Below, in pieces: positions 33,409 through 42,900 of a stretch of DNA of 64,000 bases. Position 1 is the first letter of the stretch. The number at the start of each line of letters is the position of its first letter. The notes beneath the pieces are model-generated. The model was given only the letters and a program-made list of their open reading frames with translations. It ran no database searches and was not told the origin of the DNA. The stretch is from a virus, in the IMG/VR virus record IMGVR_UViG_3300045012_000181, positions 61,607 to 125,606 of that record. One strand, given 5' to 3'. The position numbers were made by a program, and so were the translations under genes.

Positions 33409-35949
33409 ATGGCCGAGACAAGCATAGTTGCAGGTAGAGAGGCTGAGCGCTATTACCCTTATAGCGGAATGTTTTATGCCAATCGGCACTCTTTTTGGTC
33501 CGCCGGTCAGGATTCCTGGACCCTACCACCGGCCCAAGAGCAGGATAGTTTTTTGCAGCTCATCAACGTGGAGCCCGTTCTTCAGGGCGTATTACAACGC
33601 CGGAGGGGCTATCAGGTATTTGGGCCCTTTGCCGGCAGTAGCACACCGGCCTTCACACACAGTTACGCCTTCAGGAATGATGATTTGGGCCTGCGCAGGG
33701 TCATATGGTGTTCGCCCGTTAAGGGCCCCATGGCCACAGATGAACAGGGCAACATAGTGGCGAATCCCATCTACAATCCCATTGTAACTGGGATAAATAC
33801 ACCCAGCCCTCGGATGGTTCTTAGCCGGGATTATGCCTATTTTTCCGATGGCCTACAGGGCGACAGTGTCAAGTGGGATGGCGTGAATCGCTCGCCGGCC
33901 AGTAACGTAACAAATTGGGGCATCCAGATTGGCTCCACGCCCATTGCGGCCTTTGGGCCCAATCCGGCCGGTACGGGTACGGATGTTATAGTCGGGGCTG
34001 GCACGGTGGCTTGGTCAAATCCCGGCAACGTCACGGGACCACCGGATGGCAATTTCGCCACGTTAGCTCTGGCCGCGGGCCAGACGGGCGATTTCCTGCA
34101 GGCCAGCAATTATGGCTTCTCTTTTACGGCCGCAGCCGGACCCGTAGTGGGTATCACTGTGACCTTCACGGGCTTCCAGAGTACGGGCATTTCAGGTATC
34201 AACAGCCACGTGGTTTTGCTTAAGAATGGTATCGCCAGCGGAATTGGCAAAACTCTGACTATGAACCCCGTTGTGGGGCCCATTACGCTTGGTGGGAACA
34301 ACGACCTGTGGGGCAATACCTTCCTGGCTTCGGATATCAGCGCCAACACATCTTTTGGTGTGCAGATTTTTTATAGCAACGGCACGGCCTCCACACCGCT
34401 CAATGTGGGCTTCGATAGCATCCAAATTACCGTAACGTGTGCCGGTGGAAGTATTGCCTTCACCACGAATACCGCCTCCACCAATGTGGTGCTCCTGAAT
34501 GGCCGGACTTATACATATGCCTTTCAGAATGCCACGACACTGACCACCTCGGATTTGGGGCCCTTTAGTGTAAGTACAGGCCCGTTGGCCGGTAATCAGA
34601 TTAATCTTTCAAATATTCCGGTTTCCACCGACCCACAAGTCACGACCGTGTTGATACTGGCCACGGCCGATGGCAACGATGAAACCACACTGTATCTATT
34701 GGGCACGGTGGCCAACGGCACCACGACCTTCGTGGACAATATCCCGGATAGTCTCTCGGCCACCTATATCAGCGGGCCCACACTTTTGACAAACAGCCTC
34801 TATCAGGATACGGATGCCTTTGGCAATCTGCATGGCATCGCCAACAATGTGCCTCCGCCCGTGGGGCTGACCTATATGGTCAAGCACAAAGGCCGTTTGT
34901 ATGGTGCGGTCGGCCGGGCACTTTATTACTCCAAGAACTTGGATGATGTTACCACGGCCAACGGTCTAATTACCTCCAAATGGGAAGAGGCCTGGCCTAC
35001 TATCAATCAGTTTGATATTTCGGAGACGGCCGAGACCATCCAGGGCCTTCTATCGGATGGCGAGACGCTTTGGATCGGTACGGAAAGCCACATCCGAAGG
35101 CTCATTGGCGATTCGCCCAGCAACTTCCAGATACCCGAAATTCAATTCAACGATGTGGGCCTCTTTAGTCAGGATGTTTGGAAAATAGTGTTTGCCGAGG
35201 GCGCTCCAGTAGGCACCATGTGGCTCACCAAGGACCTTAAGGTCATGGCCTCGGACTTTAATACCTATCAGGATGTGGGCCGGCCAATCCAGGATATTCT
35301 TAATAGTATAAATACCCAGGGCCAATTGCATGCCGCTTTCGTGAGCAAGGGCCCGGCCAACTACTTCATGCTCTATCTGACAATCGGCGGGCCGGATCTC
35401 ATACCCAATACGGTCTGCGTCTTCAATCTGGTGAGCAAGAAGTGGTTCATATGGAAACCCGCGGATGAGATAAGTACGAGTCTCTTCTTGATTGATGCCT
35501 CGGGCCAGCCCCGGTGGTTATTTGCCTCGGCCTTTCCGAGTATTGAAACACAGTCCTATTTCTTTGAGTGGACCTATGGACTATTCCAAGACCGCTTCAA
35601 CTTGGCGCCCACTAATTACGCCGTAACCATCCAAACCACGTGGTTTGACATGGGCGATTATGGCCTCCGGAAATTTGTGAACCAGATTATTCCCACGACC
35701 GCGGACAACGCAGCCCTGACCATACAAGTGGAGGCGGCCTCCAACGAACAGGACTTCAATAGTCCACTGCTGGTGGTTCCGCCCACAACGGTCACGCCCG
35801 CGTCTATTCCGGATGACGTGTTTGTACCCCTGGCAAGCGGTCCAAGCCACAACAGGGCCTTTAGATTCACCTTCGTGAGCCCGGCCTCCACGATTCAGAA
35901 TGTCCTGACGGGCTTCTCGATTGAAGCCGGGGTAATGCACAGATACTAA
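33409..35949 (+). CDS. Large tail protein (tail tubular B / stabilisation-like, 846 aa)
   Basis: Beta-propeller-like sequence beginning with P-P-A-Q-E-Q-D and L-I-N-V-E-P, an opening seen in phage proteins that read 'list of values' blades; D-G-L-Q-G-D-S-V-K-W-D-G near 145-156 and G-L-L-S-D-G-E-T-L-W-I-G near 548-559 are propeller-style strands. An inserted Ig-like region lies at about 180-350. Position after the adaptor fits the tail nozzle. The family assignment is by analogy, not by a direct match. Confidence 0.65.
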   Translation: MAETSIVAGREAERYYPYSGMFYANRHSFWSAGQDSWTLPPAQEQDSFLQLINVEPVLQGVLQRRRGYQVFGPFAGSSTPAFTHSYAFRNDDLGLRRVIWCSPVKGPMATDEQGNIVANPIYNPIVTGINTPSPRMVLSRDYAYFSDGLQGDSVKWDGVNRSPASNVTNWGIQIGSTPIAAFGPNPAGTGTDVIVGAGTVAWSNPGNVTGPPDGNFATLALAAGQTGDFLQASNYGFSFTAAAGPVVGITVTFTGFQSTGISGINSHVVLLKNGIASGIGKTLTMNPVVGPITLGGNNDLWGNTFLASDISANTSFGVQIFYSNGTASTPLNVGFDSIQITVTCAGGSIAFTTNTASTNVVLLNGRTYTYAFQNATTLTTSDLGPFSVSTGPLAGNQINLSNIPVSTDPQVTTVLILATADGNDETTLYLLGTVANGTTTFVDNIPDSLSATYISGPTLLTNSLYQDTDAFGNLHGIANNVPPPVGLTYMVKHKGRLYGAVGRALYYSKNLDDVTTANGLITSKWEEAWPTINQFDISETAETIQGLLSDGETLWIGTESHIRRLIGDSPSNFQIPEIQFNDVGLFSQDVWKIVFAEGAPVGTMWLTKDLKVMASDFNTYQDVGRPIQDILNSINTQGQLHAAFVSKGPANYFMLYLTIGGPDLIPNTVCVFNLVSKKWFIWKPADEISTSLFLIDASGQPRWLFASAFPSIETQSYFFEWTYGLFQDRFNLAPTNYAVTIQTTWFDMGDYGLRKFVNQIIPTTADNAALTIQVEAASNEQDFNSPLLVVPPTTVTPASIPDDVFVPLASGPSHNRAFRFTFVSPASTIQNVLTGFSIEAGVMHRY

Positions 35950-35964
35950 AGGATTTAGCACAAA

Positions 35965-36336
35965 ATGCCCGCACGACCCTCTAATATCGGCGGTACGCAG
36001 GACATCCTCCCGACAGTCAACCAGCTCATCCGGGAGTTGCAAATACGCGTCGATAGCCTGAATAAGATTCTGCCCATCCATCGGACGGTGGCCGCCACGG
36101 GTACCTTGAATTTCGGGAGCATTCCGGCCGGTAGTTCCGTTGAACGCACCATACAGGTCGCCGGGGCGCGCCAGAACGGCACGGCCTTTGCCTCACCGCA
36201 ACTGGAACCGGGCGCACATCTTATGTGGTCGGCCAAGATAACCGGAACGGGCATCGTAACAGTAAGGTTGGTCAATCCCACGAGCGCTCCAATTACGGCC
36301 AATACCGTGGTTTGGAATGCCACGGTCTCGCAGTAG
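35965..36336 (+). CDS. Hypothetical tail-associated protein (123 aa)
   Basis: Residues 12-40 form a helix (LPTVNQLIRELQIRVDSLNKIL), the rest is a beta domain. A short coiled coil with a beta head is common in small tail or fibre-attachment proteins. ATG behind AAAGGATTTAGCACAAA. Confidence 0.55.
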   Translation: MPARPSNIGGTQDILPTVNQLIRELQIRVDSLNKILPIHRTVAATGTLNFGSIPAGSSVERTIQVAGARQNGTAFASPQLEPGAHLMWSAKITGTGIVTVRLVNPTSAPITANTVVWNATVSQ

Positions 36337-36348
36337 TCCAAAGGACTT

Positions 36349-36672
36349 ATGAGTGCACTTGGTGACAATAAACAACTGGATGCGGTCATTGCCGCTCTGG
36401 AGCGCATCGAAACCCGAGCCGAACGCTTGGATACTCGAACGGCCATGTTGGATGAGCGCACGGCCCGCTTGGATGAACGTTCCCTGACTATCGTAAAGGC
36501 CGTGGAAGGCAACGGCATGCCCGGTCTTAGGCAGCGAGTAGAGGACCTAGAGGCCGTTAAGAATAAGGCCACGGGCGTTGTGGCCGTACTTGGGACAATT
36601 GGTGTGGGCATTTGGGGATTTTTGGAATGGGCTTTTCATGCTGCTGGGAGGGGGAATATTGCGCCACATTAA
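36349..36672 (+). CDS. Coiled-coil membrane protein (107 aa), possible lysis accessory
   Basis: Residues 15-50 are heptads with a repeating L-D-x-R-T-A-R/M-L-D-E-R unit, followed by one transmembrane segment at about 75-98 (VVAVLGTIGVGIWGFLEWAF). The plan of coiled coil plus one C-terminal membrane helix resembles XhlA-type and some spanin-like proteins. It overlaps the following HNH start by 14 bases. Confidence 0.6.
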   Translation: MSALGDNKQLDAVIAALERIETRAERLDTRTAMLDERTARLDERSLTIVKAVEGNGMPGLRQRVEDLEAVKNKATGVVAVLGTIGVGIWGFLEWAFHAAGRGNIAPH

Positions 36673-37114
36673 AACAGTTGCAATAACCAGAAAATGTAGA
36701 ATCTGTAAGAAATACAAACCAAACAGTAGTAAGCACTTTCGGTTCAATGGCGGTGGCCATCGTAGTCTGCGTACCACTTGTAGAGTCTGCGAGCGCGTGT
36801 ACAACAAGGAATTTGCAAAAGGCCACAGGGAACATCGCAAAGCTAAAACGAAGGCCCATTACAATAAGTGGCGATTAGCTGTTTTGGAGCACTTAGGTAA
36901 TAAGTGCGTGCGTTGTGGTTTTTACGATATTCGTGCTCTTCAAGTAGATCACATACGAGGTGGTGGATGTTATGATACTCTACACACAGGTACTAGAAAA
37001 TACTTTGAGCACGTTAAGGCAAATCCCGAAAAATATCAGCTCTTATGTGCCAACTGCAATTGGATAAAACGCGTGGAAAACGATGAGACCAGGAAAATTT
37101 CATGCGCCATATAA
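36659..37114 (+). CDS. HNH homing endonuclease (151 aa), TTG start
   Basis: TTG at 36659 follows GGGAGGGGG and gives MRHIKTVAITRKCRICKKY; the longer frame from 36578 would overlap the membrane protein by 95 bases. Cys-rich N-terminus (C-R-I-C and C-R-V-C), then the HNH core: C-V-R-C-G, L-Q-V-D-H-I-R-G-G-G and L-C-A-N-C-N-W. Overlaps the next gene by 13 bases. Second member of the HNH group in the right part of the structural region. Confidence 0.88.
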   Translation: MRHIKTVAITRKCRICKKYKPNSSKHFRFNGGGHRSLRTTCRVCERVYNKEFAKGHREHRKAKTKAHYNKWRLAVLEHLGNKCVRCGFYDIRALQVDHIRGGGCYDTLHTGTRKYFEHVKANPEKYQLLCANCNWIKRVENDETRKISCAI

Positions 37115-37458
37115 GGCTGGCAACAACCGAAGAAATAGATAGTATAAGGGATAAAGCGGATTTGATGCCCGACAACACGCACGTGTTGGCCTTGGATGCC
37201 GATAAGGGCTCTCCGGATATCGCGGTTGTGCGCAGGTGCGTGGAGGTCAATCCCGTGATTTACGGTTCCGAAACTAACGACCTACGGCGCGTGAGATTCA
37301 TATATAGTTTAGAAGAGCGTCTGCTGGGTGCTGGCGTGGACCGCTACTACAGTCAGTTTGACGCCTCCAAAGAAGATTACATGAAGGTCATGGAGCATTA
37401 TGGCTTCGAGCGCATTTCGCCCCAGCCAGAGTACAGATATCTTAGGATCATAAAATAA
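37102..37458 (+). CDS. GNAT-like acetyltransferase fragment or small relative (118 aa)
   Basis: The start (MRHIRLATTEEIDSI) and the end (M-K-V-M-E-H-Y-G-F-E-R-I-S) look like the first strand and last helix of a GNAT fold, with D-A-S-K-E-D-Y in between. The acetyl-CoA-binding R/Q-x-x-G-x-G/A loop is not visible, and the protein is shorter than usual, so activity is doubtful. Its beginning, MRHI, resembles that of the preceding HNH protein, possibly by chance. Confidence 0.45.
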   Translation: MRHIRLATTEEIDSIRDKADLMPDNTHVLALDADKGSPDIAVVRRCVEVNPVIYGSETNDLRRVRFIYSLEERLLGAGVDRYYSQFDASKEDYMKVMEHYGFERISPQPEYRYLRIIK

Positions 37459-37459
37459 T

Positions 37460-38125
37460 ATGGGCACCACTCAAAAAAGTACACAAGCCAACACCTACGA
37501 TCCCAGTTCCATGGGCACCTTTCAGAGCTTCATGCAGGGCCTGGGCCAGATTCTACCGGGCTTCATGAACAATCCCTTCGGCACGCAGCAGTTTAAAACG
37601 GGCCAGCAACTGGGCACCAATCAGGCCCATAATCTAAATCAGACCGCCACATCTGGGCTGATTAATAACATGACCGGAAGTGGGATGACCGGAGGGGCCT
37701 CTAATCCCGCAGCCACGGAGATGCTCCAGAATCAGGCCCGGGCGGGTACAAATACCCAGTCCAATTTGGGTTTCATTCAACCCACACAGAATGCCCTACA
37801 GATGCAACAGGGCGCCATTAATACCGCTGCGGGCTTCAGGCCCTTGCAAACGGGCGGAACCAATACCCAGAGCACACAGGGCCTTGGTACTTGGCTGCCA
37901 CAAGTGGCCAGTGCGGCCCTTGGAGGCCTCTCGGGCATGGGCGGCATGTTTGGCGGAAGCGCTCCCTTTGCCAGCAACAATCCTCAAATGCAGGGCTTTC
38001 AAGGCGGAACCGTTGGCGGGGCTTTGCCTACTGGGGGCTTTGCCGGTGTGAATTTACCGCCTCCAGCCGCCGGCGGTCAGATGCCCGGAGGCTTTTTTGG
38101 CGGCAACTGGTCAACTGGGGAGTAG
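37460..38125 (+). CDS. Gly/Gln/Asn-rich internal (ejection-type) protein (221 aa)
   Basis: Dominated by Gly, Gln, Asn, Thr and Met with an apolar C-terminal half (GGLSGMGGMFGG). Such composition and position, three genes before a giant protein, fit an ejected internal virion protein. No family recognised. Confidence 0.55.
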   Translation: MGTTQKSTQANTYDPSSMGTFQSFMQGLGQILPGFMNNPFGTQQFKTGQQLGTNQAHNLNQTATSGLINNMTGSGMTGGASNPAATEMLQNQARAGTNTQSNLGFIQPTQNALQMQQGAINTAAGFRPLQTGGTNTQSTQGLGTWLPQVASAALGGLSGMGGMFGGSAPFASNNPQMQGFQGGTVGGALPTGGFAGVNLPPPAAGGQMPGGFFGGNWSTGE

Positions 38126-38145
38126 GAACCGGCTAAGGAGCCTTT

Positions 38146-38532
38146 ATGAGATTGCCGGATTTCAAACACGCCCTGCAAATGTTTTGGGTCTATGTGGGCT
38201 GCAGCGTGGCCGATATTATTAGTTCCTTGCACATAAAGGCGCCCTTCGAGGAAACCAATCCCTTCAGCCGGCACGCCGACGGAACCTTTTGGCTAAAGCA
38301 CGCTCTGGTGTGCGATGGCATACATACGCTGGAAATTTTGTTCCTGTCCGCGGCCGTCTATTTGGCCGCCAGGCCTCTGGGAACTAGAGTAGCCCGTGTG
38401 GCCATGGGTTTGCCTTGGCTCTATTACGGCTACTTGCACCTGGATGCGGCCTTCAACAACGCACTACTACAAACTCCGCACTTGTACGTCGAGACGGCAC
38501 ACGGTCTTCTCGGCAGATTGCTAGGATACTAG
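38146..38532 (+). CDS. Membrane protein with DxxSS/ETNP motif (128 aa)
   Basis: Predicted helices at about 10-28, 60-78, 84-105. The cytoplasm-facing D-I-I-S-S-L-H followed by E-E-T-N-P-F resembles D-G-L-S-T-V-H ... E-A-N-P-L in the leftward membrane protein at 51271, suggesting a shared family. ATG follows CTAAGGAGCCTTT. Function unknown. Confidence 0.6.
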   Translation: MRLPDFKHALQMFWVYVGCSVADIISSLHIKAPFEETNPFSRHADGTFWLKHALVCDGIHTLEILFLSAAVYLAARPLGTRVARVAMGLPWLYYGYLHLDAAFNNALLQTPHLYVETAHGLLGRLLGY

Positions 38533-38535
38533 AAA

Positions 38536-39930
38536 ATGGCTGACGGCTCCAGTATTGGATACTTTCCAGGGATGTCGCGTCTGATGGGCGAAGTCGACAG
38601 CCCAACGAATGCCCAACCCCTGACCTCGCCGCAATTTGGCGGTTCGCCGGAACAGATGATGGCCTTTTTGCAGAGTCCGCATGTACAGCAGACTCTGCAA
38701 CAGTGGGGCATCAACTTTGATCCCTCAAAGATGCGCCAGAGTCCGTTCTTTCCCAATAGCTTCATGCAGCATCACCCACACCTAGGTGGGGCCATGTCCG
38801 GTGCAATGGCCAATGTTGCGGCCACTCCCGAGGCACCGCTGGTTTCAGGTGCGGGCTCGGGCATGACGCGCGCCATGCAGGGCATGCTGGGCGGCCCGGA
38901 GATGCAACGGCAGTATCAGGTGCGCCAGATGCTGGCGCCCATGCAAGCCATGGGCATGCAGATGCCCGAAGCGGAATTTCAGCGCAAGCAACAACTGCTG
39001 GAGGCCTTGAAACAGGATTTGGATGCCCGAGAGGCCCAGGGTCAGGCCGCGCTTAGACAGCGAGGCGAGGAGCAGCGGCAAAAGAACGAGGCCATCCAAC
39101 CCCGTATCTATCAAGTACCCGGCGGTTATGTAGCCAACCAAGAGATACCAGGTCAGCCTCAAGGTGGCCCATCTGGGGATCAATTTAGCATGCAAGGGCA
39201 ATCACCTATGCGGCCACAGATAGACCCCTCTACAGGACAAGCATGGCTGGCACCCGGGGCAGGCCTAACACCCGAAACACAGACGCAGTGGAATTCGCAG
39301 TTTCATCCCACTGATCCGGCTTTGTTGGCAGCACAGTCGGCTGCAAAAGACCCTCAAAAGGGTGCCTTGGCCAAGAAATACGACGCCCAAGGCAAGGAAA
39401 TTACTGATGAAAACCTTGCGGGCCGTCCGGCGGCCGTAGTGGGCGACATCGGCGCTCAGACAGATCTCCGACGAGCCCAAGCCGGAACCGAGGGGGCCAA
39501 ACAGGGCGCCCTAGGTGCACGAGCCGAACGCGACAGGGCTGCGGCGCAAAATCCCGGTGGGCGCTTTGGACAAGCCGCTAAAGACCGATATGCTCAAGAA
39601 TACAACAGGGCTGAACAACATGCCCAAGATCAAATTAGCCGGGTACAGCAATTGATGCAAATGCCTCCTGACAAGGGAGGTTTAGATAAGGCTACAGGTG
39701 AGGCCCAAATCCAACAGTGGCAGAATTGGCTGGGCACACAAAAAGAAAACATTGATCGCCAGATGGGCAAGCCCGGTCAGAGCGCCCGAGAAGCTGGAAC
39801 ACAGCAGAAGAAGACTACGGATTTGCCTAGGCCCGTTTCACCTGGAGCCAGCCCTAATGGCGGCGTTAGTTCACAGAATCCCAATGTAGCCCTCCCAACG
39901 CCTCCAGCGGCTCCTGAGAACCCCTACTAA
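38536..39930 (+). CDS. Probable internal virion protein (464 aa)
   Basis: Met/Gln-rich in the first half with helices (MQRQYQVRQMLAPMQAMGMQ), Arg/Gln/Ala coiled coil from about 300 to 430, and a Pro-rich disordered end. The position between a small internal protein and the giant protein fits a member of an ejectosome. Nothing more specific can be said. Confidence 0.55.
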   Translation: MADGSSIGYFPGMSRLMGEVDSPTNAQPLTSPQFGGSPEQMMAFLQSPHVQQTLQQWGINFDPSKMRQSPFFPNSFMQHHPHLGGAMSGAMANVAATPEAPLVSGAGSGMTRAMQGMLGGPEMQRQYQVRQMLAPMQAMGMQMPEAEFQRKQQLLEALKQDLDAREAQGQAALRQRGEEQRQKNEAIQPRIYQVPGGYVANQEIPGQPQGGPSGDQFSMQGQSPMRPQIDPSTGQAWLAPGAGLTPETQTQWNSQFHPTDPALLAAQSAAKDPQKGALAKKYDAQGKEITDENLAGRPAAVVGDIGAQTDLRRAQAGTEGAKQGALGARAERDRAAAQNPGGRFGQAAKDRYAQEYNRAEQHAQDQISRVQQLMQMPPDKGGLDKATGEAQIQQWQNWLGTQKENIDRQMGKPGQSAREAGTQQKKTTDLPRPVSPGASPNGGVSSQNPNVALPTPPAAPENPY

Positions 39931-39939
39931 GACCTCTGA

Positions 39940-42900
39940 ATGCCTCCACTACCTCAACAACCCGATCAGCAACAAATTCCGCCTCTGCCTTCGACTGATC
40001 CGTTTGAGCAGTCCTATCAAAAGCACAAGGCCGAAATTGAGACTCCACAGGCGCCCCCAAAGGCGCCTGTTTCTCAAGGCGCCGATCCACGTGTGAGCGC
40101 TGACCCCCTTAGGGGCATTCTAGACCCCGTTCAGGTGGACAATGGTATCAAGCGACAGGCCTGGGATGCCTACCACGGGGCCAAGACACCTGAGGAGTTC
40201 CGGAAGTTCTTTGATAACGCCCAACTACCACAGGAAACCAAAAGAGCCCTTTGGAACCTGAAGTTCCAAGCACCTATTGAAACTGTGCAGGGCGCTCAAC
40301 AGGCCATCCAGCAGGCCGCTCCTCAAGAGACCTATCAGCAGTTTGTGGCTAAGAACTATCCAGCTTGGTCTCAGGCCCAGGCTCGTCCAGATGAACCCTC
40401 CGTGCCAATTCCCAGTATGTTTGGAACTCTCAATGTTCCGACATGGCACCAGTTACAAAAGAGCCTGGCACAGGCCCCGCCAAGCGAACAGGAGTGGCAG
40501 GCCCAGAATCAGTTGTGGAATAATCCCCAACAGGCCTTCCAGCAGATGGTCGGACAGATGGCCGCGCACCCGACCCAGACCGCTTTGGGCATGGTTGGTA
40601 CGGCCAGCGGGGCTCCAGAACAGGGAGCCCTGCCCTCCAAGCCCACTGTGGATGTCCAGAGCCTCTTACAGCCCAAGGGTAAGTTTGGCCAGGGCGCCGC
40701 TCAGGGTCTTAGCGAACTAACCAGCCCACAAAATATTGGAATGCTTCTTACAATTCCGGCCGAGCGTTTGATTGGCCTGTATTATAAGGGCCAGATGAGC
40801 TTGGATACCCTTCAACTGGTCAACCAAGCCCGTGCCAAGTATATGGCCGGTGATAATGCCGGTGCGCAGGAACTTCTTGGGCAGGCTGCCGTTACGGGCG
40901 GTATGGTTGCGGGCATGGAAGCCAGTGAACGCACGGGGCGTACGGCCAGTCAAACAACTCCACAGGGCCCCGCACGTGTCTCCGATATGGGCCGCGGGGA
41001 GGGCCAGCAGATGGCCGGTCCGGGAGTTCCCGGGCAGCCCACACCCGTTCAAATCGGGCCCACACAGACCGCCAACGTTGGCGTAGAGGGCGGACCCCGT
41101 CCTAGCATGCAATCCGGTCTTACGGCCGCCCAAGAGGTCACGGGCCGCAGTACGGGTGCCGGTTTGAGGGCTCCCACAAGTGCGCCCATCGAGCGCGGTG
41201 GCACCACGGCTGGTGGTACGGTTGGAACCGTAACGCCCAAGCCATCGACGCTGCCCTTGCACGTGCCGGAACAACGCACGGCCGAACTGGACCGCCGTCA
41301 AACCCTTGATCTGCCGCCGGCCGAGGGCGACCGCCGTTTGCAAGATCGCCGGAACATTAATGATGTGGCCCGGGAACAAATGACCCAGGGCCTGCAGGGA
41401 CAGCCCACACCGGGCCAGCAGCTTGAACAGACCATGCGCCAGGGTCTGCCCAAACCCGGTATTGATGAGGCTCAGGTCTGGCAGTATATTACTCAAAAGG
41501 GCATCAACAATCCGACTTGGTACGCGGAGTGGAAACGCCAGTTTGAGGCTGCTGCGGTTAAGAATCCCAGAAATGGGCCGGGCGAAATGCTCAAGGCCGT
41601 TCAGGCCGAGATGGAGGCCTCTAAGCAGCCCCAAATTCAGGCCCAACCAGTTGCTACACCGCAACCATCGGCCTTAGACAAAGTCCGCCAAATTCAAGGA
41701 GCTCCAACAGATGCCCAAAGGCCGTCCGGGCTTCCCCAAGCCCCGTCCAATGCCCCCGCCGAGCCAACCGGGCCAGGGCAACAGCCCGTTCGAGCAGCCC
41801 AAGCCCCCGCTGGTCCAGCCGGGGAACCCCTACCAGGCACCAAAGAGCCCGTTCGGCTAGCCGCGGCTACGCCGCGTGAACAGCAAACCAAACCGCAACC
41901 CAAGCCCTACGTCCCGCTTCCGCCGGGAGAGCGCCCACGCATGGTCGTGGGACCAAAGGAACCCGTTGGGGGCTCTAAAGAGGCGCCTCCGCCTGGGGCT
42001 ACGGCGCCGTCAGCTCCAGTTGAGATTCCCAAGGCCACACCCCGACCGGCTGGTGCGATGAAGCCCGAGTTGGAGTCTTGGAAGGAAACCCGCCGGACCG
42101 AGGCCCAACAGCGTAATGAGATTCTAAAACAGAACGCCCAAGGTCGAGAGCCTAAGGCCGATAACAGGGGCGAGCTGCACAAGGTCGTGGACCGTTATTT
42201 GAAGAGTCCCGGAGACTCGGCCCGCAGGGGCTTCGAGCTCGACCAGGCCGTGGAGGCCATCCGCAAGCAAGGCCCCGAGGCCATAGAGCGGGAGCATGCC
42301 GAGCTGTCCCAGAAGGCCACCCGAGCGGAGAAGATGGCCGATTGGGGCCACAAGGCCTTGGATAAGGGCGTTGAAGCCTGGGACTTGGAGATGCGCGATA
42401 AGGCCCACGCCGTTAAATTTCCGGCCTATGAGGAAGGCGGAGCAACCTATTTCACTGGCAAGACCACCGATGAGGGCAAACCCGAGGCCCACCTGAAGCC
42501 CTCCCGGGAGTTGCCAGCCGATGAGGCCGAAGCCATCGCCCGTCTGCGCGGGAACACGCTTAAAGAAGTCGGGACGCCCCGAGATGTGCCCGAGGAGGAA
42601 AAGGCCCAGCTTAAAACCTGGGAAGAGAACCGCGATAGGCTTGTGGAGGAGATTCGCAAGCGTGGCGGTAAGGTCACTGAGCAGGCCTACAAGCAGCTAC
42701 AAACATATATCACAGGTATCCAGAGCATCAAGGGCACGCGGTTTATCGTGGCCGGTGGTCCCGAACTAACAAAGGGCCCCGAGGGCGCACTGGAGCGCAC
42801 CGGCACTCGCACCACTCAGCAGATGTGGAACACGTTCCTAGGGCATCCCGAGGGGGCGCACTTTGCCCGCCCCAGCCGGGAACGCGTGGAAACACGCGTG